Source of the DNA: Actinomycetes bacterium
GTDB taxonomy: Bacteria; Actinomycetota; Actinomycetes; Actinomycetales; Demequinaceae
Length of the DNA stretch: 5,845 nt
Direction of reading: 5' to 3'
Assembly (NCBI GenBank): GCA_023428185.1
Contig: JAEYYZ010000052.1
Coordinates: 1-5,845, forward strand
Shown here: one piece after another, positions 1 to 5,816 of the stretch
Numbering within the stretch: the stretch's first letter is position 1
How the letters are laid out: each line of letters starts with the position of its first letter
Made by a program: the position numbers and the translations under genes
Notes under the pieces: model-generated
Told to the model about the DNA's origin: nothing
The model's database searches: none
The model's input: the letters and a program-made list of their open reading frames with translations, nothing else

Positions 1-517
1 GTGGACTCAAGCCATTGGACTTGACGAGCACACGTATCACAACCTCACCTTGCCCATGAGTTTGTTCGCGGGGTTCGCGACCACTGTTGGGCTGGTGTTG
101 TTGGTGTTCCGCCGCCGCTCCACTGCGTTGGTGTTTCAACGCACCACCAAGAACGACAAGATCATGTACGTGTTCCTCGGCAGCGCCATCCTGCTCGGTG
201 TTGCGGCATCGTGGTTTGCCTCCGGCTTGTTTGGCGAGGGACACAACTACCGCGAAGACGTCTCGGTGTGGTTCAGGTCCATCATCCTGTTCCAGCCGCA
301 ACCGGAACACATGGCCCAAGCACCCCTCATCTTCCAAGCCCACGTTGTGGCCGGGTTCTTGCTTTTCGCGGTATGGCCTTTCACGCGGCTTGTCCACGCA
401 TTGTCAGCACCTGTGCAGTACGTGGCGCGCCCGTACATCGTTTACCGCACTCGTGACCGTCACACCACGGGCGCACGTGCGCCACGTCGCGGATGGGAAC
501 CCACCCGTCGCGACTAA
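1..517 (+). CDS. narI: Respiratory nitrate reductase gamma subunit NarI, C-terminal part (5' end outside window)
   Basis: This is the C-terminal 171 residues of the membrane cytochrome b subunit of NarGHI, which takes electrons from quinol and passes them through two b hemes to the NarH/NarG subunits on the cytoplasmic side. The frame is open from base 2, so the start lies upstream. Three hydrophobic helices are visible (about 53-115, 160-225 and 325-400). Two histidines at 341-343 and 395-397 are 18 residues apart, the same spacing as heme ligands His187 and His205 of E. coli NarI, and the motif PFTRLVHALSAPVQY follows the family pattern. After the last helix comes a basic tail rich in Arg that is probably cytoplasmic. 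narGHJ should lie just upstream. The identification is firm; only the missing N-terminus with the other two heme ligands is unseen. Confidence 0.95.
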   Translation, partial: WTQAIGLDEHTYHNLTLPMSLFAGFATTVGLVLLVFRRRSTALVFQRTTKNDKIMYVFLGSAILLGVAASWFASGLFGEGHNYREDVSVWFRSIILFQPQPEHMAQAPLIFQAHVVAGFLLFAVWPFTRLVHALSAPVQYVARPYIVYRTRDRHTTGARAPRRGWEPTRRD

Positions 518-542
518 CCCGTTCACCAAGCCACCCCTACCT

Positions 543-548
543 AAGGAG
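543..548 (+). promoter_or_regulatory. Ribosome binding site of the DUF2249 gene
   Basis: AAGGAG lies 8 bases before the ATG at 557, a near-ideal Shine-Dalgarno site. It is the strongest in the window. It fixes the start of the small gene and indicates that it is translated independently of narI, which ends 39 bases earlier. Confidence 0.75.
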
Positions 549-556
549 CAGTACTC

Positions 557-856
557 ATGACCACCAACCTCGGAATGCCGTCCTCGCACGAATGCAATTG
601 CGGCCACCATGATGCCGCGGATCTACCCGTGTTGGTCGCGAGCGAGATTCCCCACGAGATCAGGCACGCAGCCATCTTTGGCGCTCTAGAAGGTGCACCT
701 CGCGGAATTGTCCTTGTTGCGCCTCACGACCCTTTGCCGCTACTCGCGCAACTGGAAGCCCGCTGGCCCGGACAGTTTGATGTGGAGTACGTGGAGCGGG
801 AAACAGCCTGGCGAATCGCCATCACCCGTCGCCTCCAAGTGCTCGCAAGTTCGTAA
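557..856 (+). CDS. DUF2249 domain protein with N-terminal Cys/His cluster
   Basis: A 99-residue soluble protein, recognised as DUF2249 from the run VLVAPHDPLPLLAQLE (about residues 52-67), with the hallmark His-Asp-Pro at 57-59, and from the C-terminal pattern YVERETAWRIAITR. The first 20 residues hold a compact Cys/His group (H11, C13, C15, H17, H18), followed by IPHEIRH (31-37) with two more histidines. This composition suggests metal binding, but that is inference. From family knowledge, DUF2249 proteins are small, of unknown biochemical role, and often sit beside nitrate, nitrite or NO metabolism genes or are fused to hemerythrin-like domains. The position directly after narI agrees with a role in nitrate respiration or NO handling. 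No signal peptide or membrane helix is seen. The family call is confident; the function is open. Confidence 0.85.
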   Translation: MTTNLGMPSSHECNCGHHDAADLPVLVASEIPHEIRHAAIFGALEGAPRGIVLVAPHDPLPLLAQLEARWPGQFDVEYVERETAWRIAITRRLQVLASS

Positions 857-867
857 CACGCCGTCCG

Positions 868-873
868 TACACT
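868..873 (+). promoter_or_regulatory. Possible -10 element of a leaderless promoter for mogA
   Basis: TACACT fits the TAnnnT core of the housekeeping -10 box. Six bases separate it from the ATG at 880, which places the expected transcription start on the A of the start codon. No Shine-Dalgarno sequence lies before this ATG, as expected for a leaderless mRNA, which is common in actinobacteria. No good -35 box is seen around 845-850, so the call is tentative. Confidence 0.4.
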
Positions 874-879
874 GAGCCC

Positions 880-1377
880 ATGTCCACCCCTTACGCCGGG
901 CCGATGGTCGCCGTGGTGACCGTTTCTGACCGTGCGTTTGGCGGGCAGAGGGCCGATGCCACGGGGCCTGTGCTGCGAGACCGGCTGGCGGAACTCGGGT
1001 TTGAGACCACGCTCACAGTGGTTCCGGACGAGGCCGCGGAGATTACCCGCGCTATCGAGGCAGCTGTGACCTTGGGGGCGCGTGCGGTGGTCACCACCGG
1101 TGGCACCGGCATCTCGCCTCGAGACGTCACCCCGGAAGCTACAGCACCGCTCATCGTGCGAGACCTACCGGGGATTCCGGAGCTGCTGCGTCAGCGCGAT
1201 GTCGCGGCCAACCCGGCGGTGGCGTTGTCTCGGGGGCGGGCGGGCGTGACCGGCCACCACCCGCCTGCGCTGGTGATCAATCTCGCGGGATCGGCGAGCG
1301 CCGTGGAATCGGCTCTCGAGGTGCTGCCGAGCATCCTCCGCCATGGTGTGTCAATGCTGGACGGAGGCGACCACTAG
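880..1377 (+). CDS. mogA: Molybdopterin adenylyltransferase (MogA/MoaB family)
   Basis: A 165-residue cytoplasmic enzyme of the MogA/MoaB fold, which activates molybdopterin by adenylation (MPT + ATP to MPT-AMP) before molybdate insertion by MoeA. The opening strand motif AVVTVSDRA (11-19) and the pterin-binding motif TTGGTGISPRDVTPEAT (72-88) are clear. Asp50 and Asp82 match the positions of the functionally important Asp49 and Asp82 of E. coli MogA. The length is normal for a single-domain member, so this is not MoeA. The ATG at 880 lacks a Shine-Dalgarno site but is placed well for a leaderless start; an ATG at 904 (residue 9) is the only close alternative. Its stop shares one base with the moaE start. 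It appears to be the first gene of a cofactor and nitrite reductase operon. MogA and bacterial MoaB cannot be told apart with certainty by eye. Confidence 0.9.
   Translation: MSTPYAGPMVAVVTVSDRAFGGQRADATGPVLRDRLAELGFETTLTVVPDEAAEITRAIEAAVTLGARAVVTTGGTGISPRDVTPEATAPLIVRDLPGIPELLRQRDVAANPAVALSRGRAGVTGHHPPALVINLAGSASAVESALEVLPSILRHGVSMLDGGDH
1363..1367 (+). promoter_or_regulatory. Ribosome binding site of moaE inside the mogA end
   Basis: GGAGG ends 9 bases before the GTG at 1377. It supports the choice of this GTG as the moaE start, where the stop codon TAG and the start GTG share one G. Confidence 0.6.
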
Positions 1378-1796
1378 TGCCCGCCGTCGCCCAGATGTCA
1401 CCTCACCCGCTAAGCCTTGACGCCCACATTGCGGCGGTGGCCAGTCCCACGCACGGCGCAGTCGCGACGTTTGTAGGCCTGGTGCGAGATCACGACCCGA
1501 GCGTGCAGGGCGAGGTAACACACCTTGAGTACTCCGCCCACCCCCAAGCCCAAGACACCTTGGAGCGCCTCGCGGCCGAGGTAGAAGCGGAGCATGGCGT
1601 AGCCCTTGCAGTCTCACACCGCGTGGGACTGCTCGCGGTAGGCGAGCCTGCGATTGTGGCCGTTGCGGCGTCGGCCCATCGCGCCCAAGCTCTTGCGGCT
1701 TGTCGGGACGTGGTGGAGCGGGTCAAAGCTGAGCTTCCCGTGTGGAAGCGTGAGATTCTCGCCGACGGTTCTCACACGTGGGTAGGTATCGCGTGA
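1377..1796 (+). CDS. moaE: Molybdopterin synthase catalytic (large) subunit MoaE
   Basis: A 139-residue protein that, with the thiocarboxylated MoaD tail, adds two sulfurs to cyclic pyranopterin monophosphate to make molybdopterin. The family motif ATFVGLVRDHD (30-40) carries Arg37. His101-Arg102 and the pair Lys117 and Lys124 in VKAELPVWKREI align with His103-Arg104, Lys119 and Lys126 of the E. coli enzyme. The closing GSHTWVG is typical. All catalytic positions are therefore present. The GTG start shares a base with the mogA stop and has a GGAGG site 9 bases upstream; its own stop lies inside a GTGA overlap with moaA. The partner subunit MoaD is encoded about 3.8 kb downstream on the other strand (5583-5816). 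Confidence 0.95.
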   Translation: MPAVAQMSPHPLSLDAHIAAVASPTHGAVATFVGLVRDHDPSVQGEVTHLEYSAHPQAQDTLERLAAEVEAEHGVALAVSHRVGLLAVGEPAIVAVAASAHRAQALAACRDVVERVKAELPVWKREILADGSHTWVGIA

Positions 1797-2788
1797 GTGC
1801 ATTGGTAGACAAGTTTGGGCGAGTACACCGTGACTTGCGAGTGTCTCTCACGGACCGATGCTCCTTGCGATGCACCTATTGCATGCCCGCAGACGGCGTG
1901 CCCTGGCTGGCATCGTCCACCTTGCTCAGCACCCAGGAATTGGTGCGCCTGACACGAGTGGCGGTATCGCTGGGTGTGCGGGAGGTGCGCCTCACTGGGG
2001 GCGAACCCTTGTTGCGCCCCGACGTCGTTGATGTGGTTGCCCAGCTCGCGCAGGTTGAAACGCCTGACGGCCCTCTAGACCTCTCCGTCACCACCAATGG
2101 GTTGCGCCTTCCCGGGCTGGCTGCGCCTTTGCGTGACGCGGGGCTGGATCGCGTCAACATCTCGCTCGACACACTGCAACGCACCCGGTTCATTGATCTC
2201 ACCCGCCGGGATCGGCTCGCGGACACCCTCGCGGGAATCGAGGCGGCTCGGGCCGTGGGCTTCAAGCCCATCAAGCTCAACGCGCTCATCATGCGCGGAG
2301 TCAATGACGACGAGATCGTGGACCTGGTGACGTTTGCAGTGGAACGCGGCCTGGAGATGCGATTCATTGAGCACATGCCGCTAGACGGCGGGCACACGTG
2401 GCGGCGCGAGGAGATGGTCACGGCGGAGGAGATTCTCGCCGCCATCAGCGACCGCTACGAGTTGGAAAGCCTAGGTCACGACGGCGCGGCTCCCTCAGAG
2501 ACGTTCACCATCAAAGGCACCGACGCCACGGTGGGCGTCATCGCCTCGGTGACACGCGCCTTCTGCTCCACGTGTGATCGCGTACGGCTCACTGCGGACG
2601 GCCAGTTCCGCAATTGCCTGTTCGCCCATGACGAGTCTGACTTGCGCTCGCTATTACGCGAGGGTGCGGACGATGCCCGTATTGCGCAAGCCATGATCGC
2701 GTGCGTCGCACGCAAGCAACCCGGTCACGGCATAGACGACCCTTCGTTTATTCAGCCCGCGCGGCCCATGAGCGCCATTGGCGGTTGA
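1793..2788 (+). CDS. moaA: GTP 3',8-cyclase MoaA (radical SAM)
   Basis: First enzyme of molybdenum cofactor synthesis: it turns GTP into 3',8-cyclo-7,8-dihydro-GTP, which MoaC then converts to cPMP. The predicted 331 residues show the radical SAM cluster motif CSLRCTYC (Cys23, Cys27, Cys30), the SAM-binding TGGEPLLR (68-75), and the second, substrate-binding [4Fe-4S] site with Cys258, Cys261 and Cys275. The sequence ends in ARPMSAIGG, the conserved Gly-Gly tail needed for activity. The GTG at 1793 is chosen because it overlaps the moaE stop as GTGA and has a weak TAGG site 6 bases upstream; a GTG at 1778 would add five residues but has no ribosome site. The length is normal for the family and no key residue is missing. 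moaC is not in the window. Confidence 0.96.
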   Translation: MSALVDKFGRVHRDLRVSLTDRCSLRCTYCMPADGVPWLASSTLLSTQELVRLTRVAVSLGVREVRLTGGEPLLRPDVVDVVAQLAQVETPDGPLDLSVTTNGLRLPGLAAPLRDAGLDRVNISLDTLQRTRFIDLTRRDRLADTLAGIEAARAVGFKPIKLNALIMRGVNDDEIVDLVTFAVERGLEMRFIEHMPLDGGHTWRREEMVTAEEILAAISDRYELESLGHDGAAPSETFTIKGTDATVGVIASVTRAFCSTCDRVRLTADGQFRNCLFAHDESDLRSLLREGADDARIAQAMIACVARKQPGHGIDDPSFIQPARPMSAIGG

Positions 2789-2794
2789 AGGCAC

Positions 2795-4126
2795 GTGACA
2801 ACCTCTAGACCTGCCACCCGCCGGCCATCGAGGCGGCCGCGCACTGACAGGCTCACCACCGTGTGGTTGCTCGTTGCCCTCGCGGCGGCGGTGATCAGCA
2901 TCGTGACCCGGGATCTTCTCCCGCAAAACTGGTGGACCACCATCCACTTGGTGACGTTGGGGGTGCTGACTAACGGCATCTTGCAATGGTCCTGGTACTT
3001 TGCGCGCGGTCTGTTAAGGCTTGAGCCGCACAACAAGCGGGCGGGACGCGACGCGGTTATTCGCTCGGTGACATTCAACGTGGCGCTCGCGGGCCTAGTG
3101 GCCGCAATGTGGGTGGGTGCTTCCGTGGCGACCGTGACGTTGGCTACCGTCATAGGCCTGGTGGTGGCGTGGCACGGACTGGCGATTGTGCTGGCCTCGC
3201 GCGAGGCGCTTGCAGGTAAACACGCTCCTTTGGTGCGTTACTACGTGGGAGCGTCGGCCTTGTTTGTGGTGGGGTGCGCGGTGGCGGGACTGCTGACCGT
3301 GGCACTGCTGGACCCTCAAGCGCCCGCGTGGCTCACCGCGGCGCGGGATCAGCTCACGCTCGCTCATGCAGTCATCATGGTGGGCGGCTGGGTGGGATTG
3401 AGCATTGCGGGGACGCTTGTCACCTTGGGGCCCACGGTATTGCGCACACGCATGGAGCCCGACGCCTCGGCCACGGCCATCCGCGCAGTGCCTTGGCTCG
3501 TTGGGGCCATCAGTGCAGCCGGGGTTGCTGCCGCGTGCGGCTGGATGATCGTCACGGGCGTGCTCTTCGCCGCGTATTGCTCAGGGCTCGCACTGTGGGT
3601 TGGACTGCCGCTGGTGCGCGTGGCGCTGGCCAAGGGTTTGCGCGAGCATGCCGCATGGACCCTCACGGGAGGCGTGGCGTGGTCGGGCGTGGGGATGGCG
3701 GTGGTGGCGGCTCTGATGTTCCGAGCCGCCGATGCCACCGCAGCCAGAGACGTCATCATGTCCTGGATTCCGGTGCTTGGTGTGGCCGGGCCTGCGCAGA
3801 TTTTCATCGGCGCTCTCACCTACCTGTTACCCGTAGTGGTGGGGGGTGGGCCGGCGACCGTGAGGCTCGGGATTGCCACGCTTGAGGTCGCGTCCGCGTT
3901 GCGCCTCACCGTGCGAACGTTGGCTTTGGCGATGCTCGCCTTCACTACGGGGGTGGGGTCGCCTGCTCGTTGGGCTTGGTGGGGCCTGATCGCGCTGACG
4001 TTCGCCGCCGATGTGGTGCTCATGGCCATTGCCGGTGTGCGGCAAGCGCGGGCTCGGCGCGAGCCTGGAGGCGCGGTGCCGCTCGCCGGGCCATCACTGG
4101 GAATGAGGCCGGAGAGCTCACCATGA
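2795..4126 (+). CDS. Twelve-helix membrane protein paired with NirK, possible electron donor module
   Basis: A 443-residue integral membrane protein with about 12 hydrophobic helices (roughly residues 23-41, 48-71, 91-110, 112-134, 150-172, 188-211, 232-250, 252-275, 288-309, 324-349, 371-388, 394-414) after an Arg-rich cytoplasmic head. Helix-embedded histidines stand out: His51 in IHLVTLGVLTNGI, His127 in VAWHGLAIV and His191 in LAHAVIMVGGWVGLSIAGT. The style resembles NnrS and heme-copper oxidase-like proteins, so heme or copper binding is plausible but not shown. QIFIGALTYLLPVVVGGGP (335-353) also looks like a conserved motif. The GTG start is 6 bases after moaA, with only a poor GAAGG site; GTG at 2861 is an alternative. 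The stop overlaps the nirK start as ATGA. From memory, similar membrane domains occur fused to copper nitrite reductases in actinobacteria. Inferred role: passing electrons from quinol to NirK. No exact family is assigned. Confidence 0.8.
   Translation: MTTSRPATRRPSRRPRTDRLTTVWLLVALAAAVISIVTRDLLPQNWWTTIHLVTLGVLTNGILQWSWYFARGLLRLEPHNKRAGRDAVIRSVTFNVALAGLVAAMWVGASVATVTLATVIGLVVAWHGLAIVLASREALAGKHAPLVRYYVGASALFVVGCAVAGLLTVALLDPQAPAWLTAARDQLTLAHAVIMVGGWVGLSIAGTLVTLGPTVLRTRMEPDASATAIRAVPWLVGAISAAGVAAACGWMIVTGVLFAAYCSGLALWVGLPLVRVALAKGLREHAAWTLTGGVAWSGVGMAVVAALMFRAADATAARDVIMSWIPVLGVAGPAQIFIGALTYLLPVVVGGGPATVRLGIATLEVASALRLTVRTLALAMLAFTTGVGSPARWAWWGLIALTFAADVVLMAIAGVRQARARREPGGAVPLAGPSLGMRPESSP
4111..4116 (+). 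promoter_or_regulatory. Ribosome binding site of nirK
   Basis: GGAGAG ends 6 bases before the ATG at 4123, within the end of the membrane protein gene. It supports that ATG over in-frame starts further upstream, such as 3970, which would lie deep inside the preceding gene. Confidence 0.6.
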
Positions 4127-5586
4127 CTGAGTCCACGCCGCTCGCTACGTCCACTGGACCCGGCCAGATTGTCCCTACGCCGAGTGTGCCCCGGAAGGCC
4201 CAAGCGCTCATCGGAGTCCTGTTAGTGGCCGTGGTATCTCTTGCTGCGCTGGTCATCACTCCGTCCTCGATTGTTCCCGGCACTGCCCCCGGGACCGGTG
4301 AGACCGCGCACCCCGTCACTCCAACCGGCAACACCACTCAAGTGACGGTGAAGGTGGATGGGATGTCCTATGCGCCCAACACCATCGAGGTACCTGCAGG
4401 AGACACGCTGGTCATCACATTCGAAAACACGGGGGACCAGCATCATGACCTGGTGCTCGCTAACGGTGCCAGCACTGACTCCATCGCACCGGGCGACACC
4501 GCCGTGCTGGATGCGGGAGTGATGGGCTCATCCATGGTGGGCTGGTGTTCCCTTCCCGGCCACCGTGCCATGGGCATGGAATTGAGCATCATCGTTGACA
4601 ATGCCGATGCCCAGCCGGGCACCGAGCCCAACCCGCCGCATCAGCCAGGTGGTCACGGTACGAGCAGTGATGAGCCCGACCTCGCGGCGCCTTCTATGGT
4701 GGCGCTACTCGACCAAGCCAGAGCCGTGCCAGCCATGCCCGCAGAGCTGCCTCCTTTGAGCGATTCCACGCGACATGAGTTTGTCTTCACCGTGACCGAG
4801 TCCACCGAAGACGTGGCAGAGGGAGTGCGCAGGGCGGTATGGACGTACAACGGCAGCTCGCCAGGCCCCACTCTGCATGGCCGGGTGGGCGACACGTTCA
4901 TCATCACCTTGATCAACGAGGGCACCATGGGCCACTCGATCGACTTTCATGCGGGTGAACTTGCCCCCGACGAGCCCATGCGCACCCTGGAGCCGGGCGA
5001 GCAACTCACGTACACCTTCACTGCCCAGCGCTCCGGGGTATGGATGTACCACTGCTCCACCATGCCCATGTCTCAGCACATTGCCAACGGAATGTTCGGC
5101 GCGGTGGTGATCGAGCCTCCCGGCCTGGAGCCGGTTGACCGCAGCTACGTGTTGGTGCAGTCCGAGATGTACTTGGGCGCTGACGGTGCCCCCACCTCGC
5201 CTCACAAGGCGGCCACAAGTTCTCCCGATGTCATGGCCTTCAACGGTCGTGCGTTCCAGTACTCGGCGCATCCACTCCAGGCTCAGGCCGGGGAGCGCGT
5301 GCGCTTCTGGGTACTCAACGCAGGGCCCAACCAGTCCCTCTCGTTCCACGTGGTGGGCACCCAGTTCGACACGGTGTGGACTGAGGGTGCTTACTCCGTG
5401 TACAGGGGCGCCTCCACGGATGGGATCACTCAAGGTGTCACCGGTGCTCAAGTGCTCACCCTGCTTGCGGCGCAAGGCGGGTTTGTGGAGTTGGTGCCGC
5501 CAGAGCCGGGGCACTATCCGTTTGTGAATCATCAGATGAGCTTCGCGGAGAAGGGCGCCAGCGGAATGCTGGAAGTGACGGGTTAG
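4123..5586 (+). CDS. nirK: Copper nitrite reductase, AniA/NirK type, with N-terminal cupredoxin domain
   Basis: A 487-residue protein predicted to reduce nitrite to nitric oxide outside the membrane. Residues 26-46 form one hydrophobic helix after a basic pair, with no lipobox and no twin-arginine motif, so it is likely an uncleaved anchor. A cupredoxin domain follows (about 72-160) with ligands His107 or His108, Cys142, His147 and Met152. A Pro/Gly/His-rich linker (160-215) leads to the two-domain NirK core. Type 1 copper ligands there are His271, Cys311, His319 and Met324; the Cys-x7-His spacing is that of AniA-like enzymes. Type 2 ligands are His276, His310 and His470. The catalytic Asp274 (Asp98 of classical NirK) and His409 (His255) are present. 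His409 and His470 are 61 residues apart, longer than in AniA. It is translationally coupled to the membrane protein by ATGA. A general multicopper oxidase role is less likely because the NirK catalytic pair is complete. Confidence 0.9.
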   Translation: MTESTPLATSTGPGQIVPTPSVPRKAQALIGVLLVAVVSLAALVITPSSIVPGTAPGTGETAHPVTPTGNTTQVTVKVDGMSYAPNTIEVPAGDTLVITFENTGDQHHDLVLANGASTDSIAPGDTAVLDAGVMGSSMVGWCSLPGHRAMGMELSIIVDNADAQPGTEPNPPHQPGGHGTSSDEPDLAAPSMVALLDQARAVPAMPAELPPLSDSTRHEFVFTVTESTEDVAEGVRRAVWTYNGSSPGPTLHGRVGDTFIITLINEGTMGHSIDFHAGELAPDEPMRTLEPGEQLTYTFTAQRSGVWMYHCSTMPMSQHIANGMFGAVVIEPPGLEPVDRSYVLVQSEMYLGADGAPTSPHKAATSSPDVMAFNGRAFQYSAHPLQAQAGERVRFWVLNAGPNQSLSFHVVGTQFDTVWTEGAYSVYRGASTDGITQGVTGAQVLTLLAAQGGFVELVPPEPGHYPFVNHQMSFAEKGASGMLEVTG

Positions 5587-5816
5587 CCGCCCGCAAACGG
5601 CGGCAACACATCCACGAGGTCGCCCTCTATCAACGCGGAGTCATCGCCCAAGCGCTCACCATTGCGCAGGATCGCGCACTGCGCAATGACCCTGGGCGCC
5701 TCGGGCCCGCGCGCGCTAAGGGCCGCGCGTAGGGCCGCCACAGTGGGAGCGTTTACGGTGGTTTCGTTCGCACCCACCGCTTCGGCGGCGGCGGCAAACA
5801 GGCGGGTGGCAATCAT
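5583..5816 (-). CDS. moaD: Molybdopterin synthase sulfur carrier (small) subunit MoaD
   Basis: A 77-residue ubiquitin-like protein whose C-terminal glycine is thiocarboxylated and delivers sulfur to MoaE. It starts with IATRLFAAAAEAVG, as in the family, and ends in EGDLVDVLPPFAGG, with the required Gly-Gly tail; the usual Val in PPVAGG is Phe here. The ATG at 5816 is chosen because the family begins directly before this strand and because it overlaps a stop codon of the upstream minus-strand frame as ATGA. An in-frame ATG at 5828 would add four residues. ThiS is the main alternative with the same fold and tail, but the RLFA start and the moaE/moaA neighbours favour MoaD. Its stop overlaps the nirK stop from the other strand. 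Confidence 0.9.
   Translation of the reverse strand: MIATRLFAAAAEAVGANETTVNAPTVAALRAALSARGPEAPRVIAQCAILRNGERLGDDSALIEGDLVDVLPPFAGG
5586..5604. terminator. Perfect 6-bp GC hairpin at the nirK/moaD convergence
   Basis: GCCGCC at 5586-5591 and GGCGGC at 5599-5604 can form a perfect 6-bp stem with a 7-base loop, starting on the last base of the nirK stop. No U-tract follows on the plus strand, so it is not a classical intrinsic terminator. The bases also encode the PPFAGG tail of MoaD, which could alone explain the repeat. Confidence 0.25.

Noticed and set aside
518..556. A possible terminator or promoter between narI and the DUF2249 gene.
   Set aside because: No inverted repeat, T-tract or convincing -35/-10 pair is seen; only the ribosome binding site stands out.
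1778..1792. GTG at 1778 as the moaA start.
   Set aside because: It has no ribosome site and would overlap moaE by 19 bases; GTG at 1793 gives the GTGA overlap and a standard MoaA N-terminus.
1876..2445. A 189-codon minus-strand frame opposite moaA.
   Set aside because: It is a shadow of moaA, rich in Ser and Arg, with no recognisable motif.
3274..3885. A 203-codon plus-strand frame inside the membrane protein gene.
   Set aside because: The real frame shows regular hydrophobic helices, while this one is a Gly/Arg/His-rich out-of-frame translation.
3970..4122. An upstream extension of the nirK reading frame to a start at 3970.
   Set aside because: It would overlap the membrane protein by over 150 bases, its translation is Arg/Ala-rich out-of-frame sequence, and the ATG at 4123 has a good ribosome site and an ATGA overlap.
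5341..5379. Apparent loss of the NirK catalytic His255 because Gln414 stands where classical NirK has the second His of HLIGGHGD.
   Set aside because: The spacing to the type 2 ligand shows that His255 (and AniA His280) is the first His of this motif, which corresponds to His409 here and is present.
4705..5532. A long open frame on the minus strand opposite nirK (275 codons).
   Set aside because: It is antisense to a clearly conserved gene, shows no recognisable domain, and has the His/Arg-rich composition typical of GC-rich shadow frames.
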